Assembly: GCF_000425905.1 (NCBI RefSeq)
Contig: NZ_KE384473.1
Coordinates: forward strand, 372,704-436,703
Reading direction: 5' to 3'
DNA: 64,000 nucleotides
Origin: Lactobacillus psittaci DSM 15354
GTDB taxonomy: Bacteria > Bacillota > Bacilli > Lactobacillales > Lactobacillaceae
Shown: positions 8,890 to 18,808 of the stretch, piece after piece
How positions within the stretch are numbered: position 1 is the stretch's first letter
How the letters are laid out: the number at the start of each line of letters is the position of its first letter
Position numbers and translations under genes: made by a program
The notes under the pieces: model-generated
The model's database searches: none
What the model was told of the DNA's origin: nothing
The model's input: only the letters and a program-made list of their open reading frames with translations

Positions 8890-10469
8890 TTATTTGCTGA
8901 ATTTAACAATCTTCGTAAACATTGCTCGTTCTTCGTCAGTAACCTTATGGGCAACTTCAATTACAGCAGATCGATTTTGCTCTAAAATTGTCTTGTGAAT
9001 TGCTAAAGATAATTCTGGGTCAAGTGAACTGGTAGCTTCATCAGCTAAAATGATTGGTCTTTCAGCTAATAAAGCCCTAGCGATTTCAATTCTCTGAATT
9101 TGTCCACCTGATAACTTATTACCCTTTTCCCCCACTTGATAATTTAAGCCTTTTTCTTCAATCAGGTCTTTTAAGCCAGCTTGATTAATCACATAGTTTA
9201 ATTTTTCTGAGCTAACCTTTCTCCCCAAAGTAATGTTGTAATCTAAGCTATCATCAAAAATAAATGGTTTTTGGTTAATATATGAAAAGTACGAATGTAA
9301 CTTTTTCCAGTCTCATCTACTTGATTAATTTCAACTTTACCTGAACTTGGTGCAATTCTGCCTAACAGGATACTCAGTAAAGTTGTCTTTCCCCAACCAC
9401 TTGGAGCGATTAACAAGACCTTATCTCTTGGTTTAACGTCAAAATTAACATTGTCAAACAATTGTTTATTTGGCACTTCATAAGAAAGATTGGATACTTT
9501 CAATGAATTGAAATCTGATGTTGCTTCATTTGCACTGTCATCGATCTTAAAGTTAAGTGCTTCACTGACTTTACTCCAAATAGAATCAGTTGATTTAATA
9601 GCGTTATACCTTTGAAAAATATCAACTACAGGATTGATAAAGTCATTTGAAAGTTGAATAATCATTACCAATGTGCCAGCGCCAATTTGATTATTGAACA
9701 TCAAAACAGCCCCAATCAAAAATGGAATAATAAAGCTGAAAACATTAGCAATAGCTAAAATTAGTTCACCTACTGCTCCTTGCGTATAATTAAATTTTTT
9801 GAGAGCAACTTCCATATTGGACGCACTATTAATAATTTTCCTAATTAAAACTGGTTGTACATCATAAAGAGCAACAGTTTTAGCACCGTTTAAACCATCG
9901 CTTACCTTTTGTGTGTAAATAGCATTATTATCTTCCCAGATTTTTGATTTTTCTTGAATATTCTTAGTAAAGAACTTCTGAATGAAGCCTGGAATTAAGG
10001 TGGTAACCATGAAAATCAAAGTCAAAAGCCAAGAATTGATTAAACCAACAGAAACAGCAATGATAAAAGTTATCCCTTGATAAATAACTAATAATTCATT
10101 TTGAATTTTCGCAGTTTCCACTTGCTTCATGTCATTCGTCAGCAAACTCATACCATCTTTTTGAGAATCTTTTTGATTATAAATCAAATAAGTCACAATA
10201 TGCTTCTTTAAATTCAGATTGATATCTTGGATAATATCGTTTTTTAAATACCGAAATCCGAAGTTGATAAACATAATTGCAATTAATGTAAGTGAACCAA
10301 TTGTAGCTGTCACAACAAGTAATTGTACTGATCCTTGATGATTTTGAGCTGAATTTAACATAATCTTTGTTACGTAAGCTATAACAACATTACCTAAAGA
10401 ACTAATAATTGCTAAGAATATATATAGAAACAACTTCCATTTTGGTGCATATTTCAATGAAGTATTCAT
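8890..10469 (-). pseudogene. ABC exporter (fused permease-ATPase), frameshifted
   Basis: Two open stretches form one half-size ABC exporter of about 525 residues. The first (10469 to about 9290) holds six hydrophobic segments, an ABC_membrane domain and the Walker A motif APSGWGKTT. The second (to 8890) holds the signature LSGGQ, the Walker B motif ILADEATSSLD and the switch His. They are out of frame. At about 9285-9310 the first frame reads SYIRTFHILTK where the other frame gives the expected SYFSYINQKPFIFDDS. A single-base change near there restores the protein. The ATG has an unusual ribosome site, a G7 run four bases upstream. The cargo is unknown. Three direct repeats upstream suggest specific regulation. 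Confidence 0.85.
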
Positions 10470-10473
10470 ACTA

Positions 10474-10480
10474 CCCCCCC
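10474..10480 (-). repeat. G7 run at the ribosome-binding site of the ABC exporter
   Basis: Seven G on the minus strand, directly after seven A, sit four bases before the ATG at 10469, where a Shine-Dalgarno element belongs. Slippage would change ribosome-site strength and spacing. It is one of only five G/C runs of six or more noticed in the window. Confidence 0.75.
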
Positions 10481-10556
10481 TTTTTTTACATGCATCCCTA
10501 CTTAAATTTTACTATCTCAAATTCTATTCATACAAAGAAAATAGCTTGATTCTAAA

Positions 10557-10667
10557 AAAGTTTGAACTCAATTTCAAATTTTTCGATATTTCACCAAAAG
10601 TTTGAACTCAACTTTAAACTTTAGGTATTTTTTCTAAAAGTTTGAACTCAATTCTAAACATTTTCAA
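10557..10667. repeat. Three direct repeats at exactly 40-bp spacing upstream of the ABC exporter
   Basis: The block AAAAGTTTGAACTCAA occurs with its second half starting at 10561, 10601 and 10641, exactly 40 bases apart, followed each time by a variable T/A-rich tail. The middle copy is also a dyad (AAAGTTT...AAACTTT). The array is about 90-200 bases upstream of the exporter start codon. It looks like a multi-copy operator on one face of the helix, but the regulator is unknown. Confidence 0.8.
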
Positions 10668-10680
10668 AAAGACATAAAAA

Positions 10681-10713
10681 ATAGCCTAGTTCTATTTTGA
10701 ACTAGACTATTTT
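10681..10713 (-). terminator. aspS terminator
   Basis: The stem CTAGTTC/GAACTAG, extended by ATAG/CTAT, with a TTTT-type tail on the minus strand lies directly after the aspS stop. Confidence 0.85.
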
Positions 10714-10718
10714 CTTAA

Positions 10719-12551
10719 TTACTCATGATCCTTGATGTCAGCTTCAGCTTCTTTTTCAAGTTCCTTTTGGTTATCGTCACGAACACTTCTTGCAGAAGCA
10801 GTAACTTCAATACCAAGTTCAGCCATTTGTTCATCTGAAACCGGAGATGGAGCTTTCATCATTGGTTCACTTGCACTTGCAGTCTTAGGGAAGGCAATAA
10901 CGTCACGAATGTTATCCTTACCAGTTAAGAGCATTGCGAATCTATCAAGACCAATTGCTAAACCTGCATGTGGTGGGAATCCCATGTCTAAAGCATCAAG
11001 TAAGAAGCCAAATTGTTCATAGGCCTTTTCCTTAGTAAAGCCAAGAGCCTTAAGCATCTTAAGTTGGATATCCTTCTTGTGGATACGGATTGAACCACCA
11101 CCAAGTTCGTAACCGTTTAAGATAATGTCGTAACTTCTTGCGTGAGCTTTGTGAGGTTCAGTTTCAAGAAGCTTAATACCGTCATCATCTGGCATAGTGA
11201 ATGGGTGGTGAGCTGCAATCCATTGGTCATCACCTTCATCATATTCAAATAATGGCCAATCAACAACCCATTCAAAGTGGTAATCATCCTTAGATACCAT
11301 GTTAAGTTCAATTGCAATTGAACGTCTTAAGTAACCTAAAGCATCACAACATACCTTCCACTTGTCAGCAACGAAGAGTAATAATTCTCCACCCTTCAAG
11401 TTATAAATCTTCTTAAGTTGTTCAGCTTCACTGTCAGTAATAAAGCGGCTAACTGGACCTGAGAATTCACCATCTTCAAACTTAGCCCAAGCCAAGCCCT
11501 TAGCGTGGAAACGCTTGATGTATTCTTGCTTTTCTTCAATCTTCTTACGGCTGTATGCCTTTGCTCCGCCTTCAACAGCGATTGCCTTAACAAAGCCGCC
11601 ATCAGCAATAGCCCCTGAGAAGACCTTAAAGTCAGAATCTTTGAAGACTTCATTTAAGTCTTGAATCTTCATATCAAAACGCATATCTGGTTTGTCACTA
11701 CCATAGTAGTTCATAGCATCGTTCCAAGTAATTCTTGGAAGTGGCAACTTGATATCTACGCCTTTAACATCGTGCATAACCTTTTGTAAAAGACGTTCAG
11801 TAATGTCTTGAACACCCTTTTCATCAAGGAATGAAGTTTCCATATCGATTTGAGTAAATTCTGGTTGACGGTCACCACGTAAGTCTTCGTCACGGAAACA
11901 ACGAGCGATTTGGTAGTATTTATCAAAGCCAGCACCCATTAATAATTGCTTAAACAATTGAGGTGATTGTGGTAATGCGTAAAAACTACCTGGGTAAACA
12001 CGTGATGGAACTAAGTAGTCACGTGCACCTTCTGGAGTTGACTTACCTAAGTCAGGAGTTTCAATATCAATGAAGCCTTCACTATCAAAGAATTCGTGCA
12101 CAGCAGTAGTAATCTTTGAACGAGTAATTAAAGCTCTTTGTAAAGTTGAACGACGTAAGTCAAGGTAACGGTACTTAAGCTTAGTTTGTTCGTTAGCGTT
12201 TAAGTCATCCTTGATTTCAAATGGAGGGTTCTTTGCTTCATTTAAAACAGTAATTGTAGTTGCATCAACTTCAACTTCACCAGTCTTCATTTCTGGGTTA
12301 ACACTGCTTCTCTTAACAACCTTACCCTTAACTTCGATAACGTATTCATTACCTAAGCTGTCAGCTTTATCCATTAAATCTTTACCAGATTCATGGTTAA
12401 CCACAACTTGAACGATACCTTCTCGGTCACGTAAATCGATAAAGATTAAGTTACCCAAGTTACGAACTCTTTGTACCCAGCCGTACAAAGTTACTTCTTG
12501 ATCTAAATATTGGCTGGTAATATTACCACAATAATCAGTTCTCTTGTCCAT
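10719..12551 (-). CDS. aspS: Aspartate--tRNA ligase
   Basis: A 610-residue class II synthetase of bacterial type. An N-terminal OB anticodon-binding domain ([20 protein letters not shown], about 25-44) is followed by the catalytic core with motif 2 ([20 protein letters not shown], about 217-236), the GAD insertion and motif 3 [13 protein letters not shown]. It charges tRNA-Asp. It follows hisS by 17 bases, so both genes should be under the T-box leader at 13.9 kb. The protein ends in an acidic tail. Confidence 0.97.
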   Translation of the reverse strand: MDKRTDYCGNITSQYLDQEVTLYGWVQRVRNLGNLIFIDLRDREGIVQVVVNHESGKDLMDKADSLGNEYVIEVKGKVVKRSSVNPEMKTGEVEVDATTITVLNEAKNPPFEIKDDLNANEQTKLKYRYLDLRRSTLQRALITRSKITTAVHEFFDSEGFIDIETPDLGKSTPEGARDYLVPSRVYPGSFYALPQSPQLFKQLLMGAGFDKYYQIARCFRDEDLRGDRQPEFTQIDMETSFLDEKGVQDITERLLQKVMHDVKGVDIKLPLPRITWNDAMNYYGSDKPDMRFDMKIQDLNEVFKDSDFKVFSGAIADGGFVKAIAVEGGAKAYSRKKIEEKQEYIKRFHAKGLAWAKFEDGEFSGPVSRFITDSEAEQLKKIYNLKGGELLLFVADKWKVCCDALGYLRRSIAIELNMVSKDDYHFEWVVDWPLFEYDEGDDQWIAAHHPFTMPDDDGIKLLETEPHKAHARSYDIILNGYELGGGSIRIHKKDIQLKMLKALGFTKEKAYEQFGFLLDALDMGFPPHAGLAIGLDRFAMLLTGKDNIRDVIAFPKTASASEPMMKAPSPVSDEQMAELGIEVTASARSVRDDNQKELEKEAEADIKDHE

Positions 12552-12568
12552 CGTTAGTATTTATCTCC

Positions 12569-13849
12569 CTAAAAATTTTTCATAGCTTCGCTAATATTAT
12601 TCATTTCATCCCAGCTAAGCTTGATTTGCTTGCCGTCGGCTAAACGCTTGATTGAAACATTTCCTTCGGCAAGTTCTTTTTCACCTAAAGTGATAACAAA
12701 TTCAGCATGAACACGATCAGCCTTCTTGAATTGGTTCTTAAGCTTCTTTTGGTCAACGTCATATTGAACTCTTTGACCTTGTGCACGTAACTTACGAGCA
12801 AGTTCAACACTCTTTAAAGCTGTGCCTTCACCGATATTAGTGATAAAGAAGTCAATTCCACTATCCGCAAATAATTCTGGATTTTGCTTTTCAAGAACAA
12901 GCATCAAGCGTTCTTCACCAATTCCAAAACCAACAGCTGGTGTTTCTGGACCACCGAATTCTTCAACTAAGTGGTTGTATCTACCACCACCTAAAACAGT
13001 TGTTGGTGAAGCCCATAAATCTGTATCAGCTACCATAAATTCAAAAATAACGCCAGTGTAGTAGTCAAGCCCACGAACTAAGTCATCATCTAAAACGTAC
13101 TTAATTCCAAGCTTATCTAAAGCATCGGTAATGAACTTAAAGTTAGCCTTTGATTCATCATCTAAGTAATCGACGATTCTTGGTGCATCTGGCAAGAATT
13201 GCTTATCTTGTTCTTCTTTTGAATCAAGAATTCTCAATGGATTCTTCATCAATCTTCTTTGAGAATCTTCTGATAATTGATCTTTAACTGGAGTAAAGTA
13301 ATTAATCAAGGCATCGTGGTAGGCCTTACGAACTGCTTCATTACCTAATGAGTTAATGTGAAGTTCAAAATTCTTTACACCAAGCTTATTTAATAAGTCA
13401 TTCCCCATCATGATTGTTTCAATATCAGCTAATGGATTGTTTGAACCAAAGCTTTCGCAACCAATTTGGTGGAATTCACGTTGACGACCAGCTTGTGGAC
13501 GTTCATATCTAAACATTGATTCAATGTAGTAAACATTAAATGGCTTAACCACATCAGGACCATACATTTTGTTTTCAACGTATGAACGAACTACACCAGC
13601 AGTTCCTTCAGGACGTAAGGCAATGTGACGACCACCCTTGTCGTTAAAGTCGTACATTTCTTTTTCAACCACGTCACTAGTTTCACCAGATGAACGTGAG
13701 AAGACTTCGTAGCTTTCAAAGCTAGGAGTTCTAATTTCACGATAGTTTGCTTGTTTGAAAAAGTCACGTGCAATTTGTTCAACTTTTTCCCAATTACCTG
13801 AAACGTCAGGCAAAATATCAACTGTACCTTTTGGCTTTTGTACCTTCAT
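12569..13849 (-). CDS. hisS: Histidine--tRNA ligase
   Basis: A 426-residue class II HisRS. Motif 2 ([21 protein letters not shown], about 108-128, shown in part), the histidine-specific region ([10 protein letters not shown]) and [14 protein letters not shown] are all present, followed by an HGTP anticodon-binding domain. It charges tRNA-His. It is first in the hisS-aspS operon, and a T-box leader lies upstream. Confidence 0.97.
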   Translation of the reverse strand: MKVQKPKGTVDILPDVSGNWEKVEQIARDFFKQANYREIRTPSFESYEVFSRSSGETSDVVEKEMYDFNDKGGRHIALRPEGTAGVVRSYVENKMYGPDVVKPFNVYYIESMFRYERPQAGRQREFHQIGCESFGSNNPLADIETIMMGNDLLNKLGVKNFELHINSLGNEAVRKAYHDALINYFTPVKDQLSEDSQRRLMKNPLRILDSKEEQDKQFLPDAPRIVDYLDDESKANFKFITDALDKLGIKYVLDDDLVRGLDYYTGVIFEFMVADTDLWASPTTVLGGGRYNHLVEEFGGPETPAVGFGIGEERLMLVLEKQNPELFADSGIDFFITNIGEGTALKSVELARKLRAQGQRVQYDVDQKKLKNQFKKADRVHAEFVITLGEKELAEGNVSIKRLADGKQIKLSWDEMNNISEAMKNF

Positions 13850-13887
13850 TAACTACACCCTTTTTATAATTAAATTTGATAAATAAA

Positions 13888-14090
13888 AAGAGCGCCTGGA
13901 AATAAATCCAAGGGCGCTCAAATAGCACGGTACCACCTTTTGCTTGCTACGATTAACGCTCGCCACACGAACCATTATCTGCTAAAGGGGTCACAGATTG
14001 CTACTCTATGTCCTTGCACCAAAACGGACACTCTCTGAAAATAAGTTTCAATCTTCAATTCTTCGTCATTGATAATTCTTTTATAGCTTA
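13888..14090 (-). promoter_or_regulatory. T-box riboswitch leader of hisS-aspS
   Basis: On the minus strand the T-box sequence AAAGGTGGTACCGTGC (about 13925-13941) is followed by the terminator stem GAGCGCC/GGCGCTC and a T run (13888-13919). A promoter TTGACT at 14108-14113 with a weak -10 17 bases on lies at the dtd end. Control by uncharged tRNA (His or Asp) is established for this family. The specifier triplet was not assigned with confidence. Confidence 0.9.
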
Positions 14091-14115
14091 CTTTTTTCTG
14101 CGCATAAAGTCAATA

Positions 14116-14556
14116 CTAATCAAGATCTAAAACAATGGTGAAAGGGCCATCATTTTCAAGTTCAACCTTCATATCAGCTCCAAAATGCCCGGTTTCAACG
14201 TGAAAACCAAGATTTTCTAACTGATGATTAAATTCTTGCCACAATTCATCAGCCTTTGGGGGACGCATTGCCTTTACAAAGCTTGGTCGATTACCCTTTT
14301 TGGTATCGGCAAGCAAGGTAAATTGACTAACGCTTAAAATTTGACCTTTAACATCTGCTAGACTTAAATTTGTTTTTCCCTCTTCGTCCTCAAAAATTCG
14401 CATTTTTGCAATTTTTTGAGCTGCTTTAGCAACTATTTCTTCATTATCGTCTTGTCCAATACCAACTAAAAGTAAAAATCCTTTCTGAATTTTACCAACA
14501 ATTTCATTATCAATTGCTACTTGTGCATGATTTACTCTTTGAATTACTACTCGCAT
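14116..14556 (-). CDS. dtd: D-aminoacyl-tRNA deacylase
   Basis: A 146-residue DTD that removes D-amino acids (and glycine mischarged on tRNA-Ala) from tRNA. Family motifs seen are the N-terminal [13 protein letters not shown], the [17 protein letters not shown] active-site segment (about 77-93) and the C-terminal [10 protein letters not shown]. The Gly-cisPro motif is replaced by the normal DTD C-terminal NDGPFT. It shares one base with the relA stop (coupled translation), as in many Firmicutes. Confidence 0.96.
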   Translation of the reverse strand: MRVVIQRVNHAQVAIDNEIVGKIQKGFLLLVGIGQDDNEEIVAKAAQKIAKMRIFEDEEGKTNLSLADVKGQILSVSQFTLLADTKKGNRPSFVKAMRPPKADELWQEFNHQLENLGFHVETGHFGADMKVELENDGPFTIVLDLD

Positions 14557-16793
14557 TAATTATCTGACCTCTTAGTTGAATATACATCTGGAATATCTTT
14601 TAAGCGACTTAAAGCTTCACTTAATTGATTTGAGTCTTTAACTGTAATTGTCACATAAATATGGGCAATGTTTTCTTCATTGACTTTCCCTGAAATATTT
14701 TTAATATTTTTAGTCAAACTATTTAACTTATTAATCACATCACTGAGTAAACTAGAACGATTATATCCGAAAATTTCAATATTAGCATTGAAGCTTTCAG
14801 TGCGTTCGCCAACATTTTCCCAGTCAACATCGATTAAACGGCCTTCTTTAGCTGCTTCATCAGTTACGTTGCGGCAATCAGTCCGGTGAATTGTAACTCC
14901 TCTTCCCTTAGTCACGTAGCCAATAATTTCATCCCCAGGAACTGGATTACAACATTTAGCCAAATGAAGCATCAAGTCACTAACGCCTTGAATAACAACA
15001 CCATTGTTATGCTTGACATGCATAACAGCACGATTAGTGGTAATATTCTTAGTTTCTTTAGTGACTTTTTGACCAGCACTTAGAATCTTTTCTTCTAGCT
15101 CTTTTTGCTTTTTGCTCTCCGCTTCTTTTCTAAGGTCCTCAGTTAAGCGGTTAACAATACCAGTAGCTGATACTTCTCCATAGCCAATAAGTGAAAACAT
15201 CTCATCTTCTGAATGATAATTTAATTGTTCAAGTAATTTTTGGATATGTTCTTTATCAAGGTATTCCTTGGTATTTAACCCGCGTTCTCTTAATAAGTTA
15301 GCAACATCATTACGACCTTTTTCAATATTTTCATCTTTACGTTGTTCTTTAAGGAAACGGCGAATTTTGTTTTTAGCACGAGACGTTTTAACAATATGAA
15401 TCCAGTCAGGTGATGGTTCAGCATTTGACTGGGTTAAGATAGAAACGACATCCCCATTTTTAAGGCGATAATCAAGTGGGACTAACTTGTCATTAACTTT
15501 AGCTCCTACTGCATGGCTACCAACTTGTGTATGGATTGCATAAGCAAAATCAAGTGGTACAGAGCCTTTTGCTAACTCATAGACATCGCCTTTTGGTGTA
15601 AAGACATAAACCGAATCAGAAAAAATATCTGATTTAACAGATTTCATAAATTCATCGGCGTCTTTAGTTTCATCTTGAAGCTCGAGAATTTCCCGGAACA
15701 TGTCTAGCTTTCGACCTGCACTTGTTGCTTCAACTGCACTAGTATCACCTTTTTTGTAGGCCCAGTGAGCAGCAACCCCATATTCAGCGACTTCATGCAT
15801 CTTTTCAGTTCGAATTTGAATTTCTAGTGGTTTACCACCAGGGCCAATAATGGTCGTATGTAGTGATTGATAGCCATTGGCCTTAGGTACAGCAATATAA
15901 TCCTTAAATCTACCTGGCATCGGCTTCCACTTAGTGTGAACAGCACCTAAAACTGCATAACAATCACGCACATTTTTGACAATTACACGAACAGCTAAAA
16001 GATCAAAGATTTCACTGAAGTCCTTGTGCTTATTAACCATTTTTTTGTATATTGAATAAATATGCTTTGGACGACCATAAATTTCATACTTAATATGTAA
16101 AGAATCTAGTGTAGTCTTCAAGGTCTTAATTGCATCTGCAATATAACCTTCGCGTTCACTCCGCTTAGAATCCATCAAATGAACGATATTGTAATAAGCA
16201 TCAGGATTGAGATAGTGCAAACTCATATCTTCAAGTTCCCACTTAATAGTCCCAATACCCAGGCGATCAGCAAGCGGTGCAAAGATATCCATCGTTTCTG
16301 AAGCAATTCTTCTTTGCTTATCAGGGCGCAAGTGACCTAAAGTATGCATATTGTGCAAACGATCGGCTAGCTTAACCATAATCACACGCAGATCTTTAGC
16401 CATGGCAATTAACATCTTACGGTGATTTTCAGCTAAAAATTCTTCGTGAGAATTATATTCATACTTGTTGAGCTTAGTAACCCCTTCTACGATAAAAGCA
16501 ACATCTTCGCCAAATTCACGCTTGATATCATCATTAGTCACTGAAGTATCTTCTACCGTATCATGTAAAAATCCGGCAGCTACCGTATCAGGATCCAGCC
16601 CTAAATTAGCTAAAGTACCAGCAACTTGAGTTGGGTGAATAATATAAGGTTGCCCACTTGCTCGTTTTTGTCCTTCATGAGCTTTATTAGCATAGTTAAA
16701 CGCTTTTTCTACAAATGCCAACTGCTCAGGATTCATATATTCCTTGCATTTTGCAATGACCTCTTCATGTGTCATTTCAATATATTTTGACAT
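14556..16793 (-). CDS. relA: Bifunctional (p)ppGpp synthetase/hydrolase Rel
   Basis: A long Rel enzyme of 745 residues. The N-terminal HD hydrolase domain has HDTVEDT (about 76-82). The synthetase domain ([14 protein letters not shown] near 310), a TGS domain ([15 protein letters not shown] near 390), a [10 protein letters not shown] zinc-finger-like region and a C-terminal ACT domain follow. It makes and degrades the stringent-response alarmone. The ATG at 16793 is chosen because AGGTG lies six bases upstream. An in-frame GTG at 16802 has poorer spacing. It is followed by dtd with a one-base overlap. Confidence 0.95.
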   Translation of the reverse strand: MSKYIEMTHEEVIAKCKEYMNPEQLAFVEKAFNYANKAHEGQKRASGQPYIIHPTQVAGTLANLGLDPDTVAAGFLHDTVEDTSVTNDDIKREFGEDVAFIVEGVTKLNKYEYNSHEEFLAENHRKMLIAMAKDLRVIMVKLADRLHNMHTLGHLRPDKQRRIASETMDIFAPLADRLGIGTIKWELEDMSLHYLNPDAYYNIVHLMDSKRSEREGYIADAIKTLKTTLDSLHIKYEIYGRPKHIYSIYKKMVNKHKDFSEIFDLLAVRVIVKNVRDCYAVLGAVHTKWKPMPGRFKDYIAVPKANGYQSLHTTIIGPGGKPLEIQIRTEKMHEVAEYGVAAHWAYKKGDTSAVEATSAGRKLDMFREILELQDETKDADEFMKSVKSDIFSDSVYVFTPKGDVYELAKGSVPLDFAYAIHTQVGSHAVGAKVNDKLVPLDYRLKNGDVVSILTQSNAEPSPDWIHIVKTSRAKNKIRRFLKEQRKDENIEKGRNDVANLLRERGLNTKEYLDKEHIQKLLEQLNYHSEDEMFSLIGYGEVSATGIVNRLTEDLRKEAESKKQKELEEKILSAGQKVTKETKNITTNRAVMHVKHNNGVVIQGVSDLMLHLAKCCNPVPGDEIIGYVTKGRGVTIHRTDCRNVTDEAAKEGRLIDVDWENVGERTESFNANIEIFGYNRSSLLSDVINKLNSLTKNIKNISGKVNEENIAHIYVTITVKDSNQLSEALSRLKDIPDVYSTKRSDN

Positions 16794-16817
16794 AAAATTC
16801 ACCTACTCCAGATTGAT

Positions 16818-17204
16818 TTATTTGCGATAAAAGTCCTTATTCATTAAGCCAAACATTTCAAAAACAAAATAAGTAACTATTAAAATAAGATTATACTTTG
16901 CATAGTGCGATAATACAACTAAAACAAACACGATTGGTAATAAAACTAACCACCAAGCTTTAAGTTTTCGTTCATTTATCACCTTGCCAATTTGATAAGC
17001 GCAAATATTGTTTAAGATTAAGAAAACTAAACCCACACGCCAAACCACTTTTACTTTAAGCAAGCTTGAACCATATGCCAAAACCACTACTAATAAAGTC
17101 CACCAAATAACTGGCATAAAGTTGTAGCTATTCATTTTCTTGATTACTTTATTTTCCAAAACTTTGTTAAGAAATTTAAATTTATTTTTCAAAATGATTT
17201 CCAT
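16818..17204 (-). CDS. Small membrane protein of unknown function
   Basis: A 128-residue protein with a basic N-terminus (about 25 residues, rich in K and N) and four hydrophobic segments (about 31-50, 54-70, 80-100 and 103-120). No known domain was recognised. It lies 12 bases after prmA and 16 bases (24 to the chosen ATG) before relA, in the same direction, so it is likely part of the prmA-relA-dtd unit. Many related Firmicutes lack a gene here. Function cannot be inferred from sequence alone. Confidence 0.7.
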   Translation of the reverse strand: MEIILKNKFKFLNKVLENKVIKKMNSYNFMPVIWWTLLVVVLAYGSSLLKVKVVWRVGLVFLILNNICAYQIGKVINERKLKAWWLVLLPIVFVLVVLSHYAKYNLILIVTYFVFEMFGLMNKDFYRK

Positions 17205-17216
17205 CTCCGAAATTAT

Positions 17217-18161
17217 CTAGTCTTTTTTAGGTTCAATCAATAAGCAGACCCAGCGTCCTTCTTGCATTGTCATTTTCACTTCAAAACCATGTTGATTTAG
17301 ACTTTCTCTGACCTTATCCGCTTGTAAGTAGTCAATTCCTGAGAAAATTACCTGGCCATTTTCTGCAAGATGCGCTGCTAAATCTGGAATTAAGTCTAAC
17401 AAAATTTCTGCTAAAATATTAGCTACAATTAAATCAAACTTACCATCAACATCTTTTAACAAGTTGGCCTTACGAACAGTAATATTGTCTAAATGGTTTA
17501 ACTTGATATTTTCATTTGCAGCAGTAACTGATTCATCTGAAATATCAGTTGCTAATACCTTTTTAGCACCTAACTTGGCCGCAGCAATTGCCAAAATCCC
17601 ACTACCAGTACCAACATCTAAAACTGATTCTGGGCTAACCATTGCACGTTCCATTGCCATCATCACAAGCTGAGTAGTTGTATGACCACCAGTACCAAAG
17701 GCTAAACCTGGATCAAGGGTAATAATTTTTTGGTCTGGAAACTTAGGTGTGTATTTTTCCCATTCAGGGACAATTGCCAGGTGTCGTGAAAAATTCAAAA
17801 CATGATAATATTTTTGCCAAACCTTATTCCAGTCTTCATCTTGGATATAGTCTGAACTAATTTCTTTTTCTCCAACTTGTAAACCATAACCTGCAAGTTC
17901 ATCTAATTTAGCTGCAAAAGCTTTTTTAAGTTCATCACTATCTCTTTCTTGGTCAAAGTAAGCAATGAATTGCATATCTTCAGGTAAATCCTTAATATCG
18001 TCAAAATCTACCACAGTTGAATCCTTTTGCCAGCCAGCTTGTTCAAAGTCGCTACGCTTTCTGGCTTCGACTCCCAAACATTTAAGCTCTTCTTGACTAA
18101 AATAAGTTAAAGCATCTTCAACTTCATGACTAGTTTCAATTTTTATCAGCAATAATTTCAT
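17217..18161 (-). CDS. prmA: Ribosomal protein L11 methyltransferase
   Basis: A 314-residue SAM-dependent methyltransferase that trimethylates ribosomal protein uL11. The SAM-binding motif DVGTGSGILAIAAAKLGA (about 181-198), FGTGGHTTT (about 155) and the catalytic-region motif VANILAEIL (about 247) match the family. It is transcribed divergently from the ybaK-like gene and heads the leftward unit toward relA. Confidence 0.95.
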   Translation of the reverse strand: MKLLLIKIETSHEVEDALTYFSQEELKCLGVEARKRSDFEQAGWQKDSTVVDFDDIKDLPEDMQFIAYFDQERDSDELKKAFAAKLDELAGYGLQVGEKEISSDYIQDEDWNKVWQKYYHVLNFSRHLAIVPEWEKYTPKFPDQKIITLDPGLAFGTGGHTTTQLVMMAMERAMVSPESVLDVGTGSGILAIAAAKLGAKKVLATDISDESVTAANENIKLNHLDNITVRKANLLKDVDGKFDLIVANILAEILLDLIPDLAAHLAENGQVIFSGIDYLQADKVRESLNQHGFEVKMTMQEGRWVCLLIEPKKD

Positions 18162-18182
18162 TAAATAAACTCCATTCTATTT

Positions 18183-18210
18183 TTGACACTTAACTGGTCC
18201 ATGATATGAT
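18183..18210 (+). promoter_or_regulatory. Promoter of the YbaK-like gene
   Basis: TTGACA (18183-18188), a 16-base spacer and TATGAT (18205-18210). Transcription should start near 18217, only about 10 bases before the ATG at 18227. This rules out the earlier in-frame ATG, which overlaps the -10. Confidence 0.8.
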
Positions 18211-18226
18211 GGTAGAGGTGATTAAA

Positions 18227-18733
18227 ATGTCAAAAAAGCGTAAAAAAGATAAACTCGAAAAAACGTTAGTTGAAAAGATTCTCGATCGAGAAAAAATTCC
18301 ATATGAACAAAAAGAATTCGAAACCCATGAAGAACATGGTGTTTTTCAAATGGATACTTCTATTTTAGACCAAGATCAGCGTCTGGTCTACAAGACCCTG
18401 GCTTGTGATGGTAATAAGACAGGTCCATTGGTGGCAGTTTTACCAATTACTGAACATTTAGACCTTAAAAAGCTAGCTAAAGTTTCAGGTAATAAGAAGT
18501 GTGAAATGCTGCCACTCAAGAAGTTAGAAAAGACTACTGGCTATGTCCACGGCGCTAACACTCCAATCGGTATCCACTTCAACGACCACTACCCTATTTT
18601 CTTAGATGACAGCATGAAAAACGAAGAAAAAATCATTGTTTCATCTGGTAAAGTTGGTCGTAGCGTACAACTTAATCCACTGGATTTACAAAAAGTGGTT
18701 GAAGGCACTTTTGGTGACTTATTAGAAAAATAA
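18227..18733 (+). CDS. YbaK/EbsC-family aminoacyl-tRNA deacylase
   Basis: A 168-residue YbaK/ProX-superfamily protein, EbsC/YbaK branch, which typically hydrolyses Cys-tRNA-Pro. Family features seen are the N-terminal FETHEEHG, LVYKTLACDG, VAVLPITEHLDLKKLAK with the conserved Lys, and GYVHGANTPIG near the C-terminal third. The start at 18227 has AGGTG seven bases upstream. An upstream ATG at 18206 lies inside the -10 box and is rejected. It is monocistronic between a promoter and a bidirectional terminator. Confidence 0.9.
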   Translation: MSKKRKKDKLEKTLVEKILDREKIPYEQKEFETHEEHGVFQMDTSILDQDQRLVYKTLACDGNKTGPLVAVLPITEHLDLKKLAKVSGNKKCEMLPLKKLEKTTGYVHGANTPIGIHFNDHYPIFLDDSMKNEEKIIVSSGKVGRSVQLNPLDLQKVVEGTFGDLLEK

Positions 18734-18764
18734 AATTTCAACTTAAATAATCCTAACTATAAGA

Positions 18765-18796
18765 AAAAAAGAGCTATCATTAACGATAGCTCTTTT
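18765..18796. terminator. Bidirectional terminator between ybaK-like and thrE-like genes
   Basis: The perfect stem AAAGAGCTATC/GATAGCTCTTT with a six-base loop and A/T tails on both sides lies between convergent genes. Confidence 0.92.
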
Positions 18797-18808
18797 TGTA
18801 TCTGAAAT

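Noticed and set aside
18206..18226. Earlier ATG for the YbaK-like gene
   Set aside because: It overlaps the -10 box of a strong promoter.
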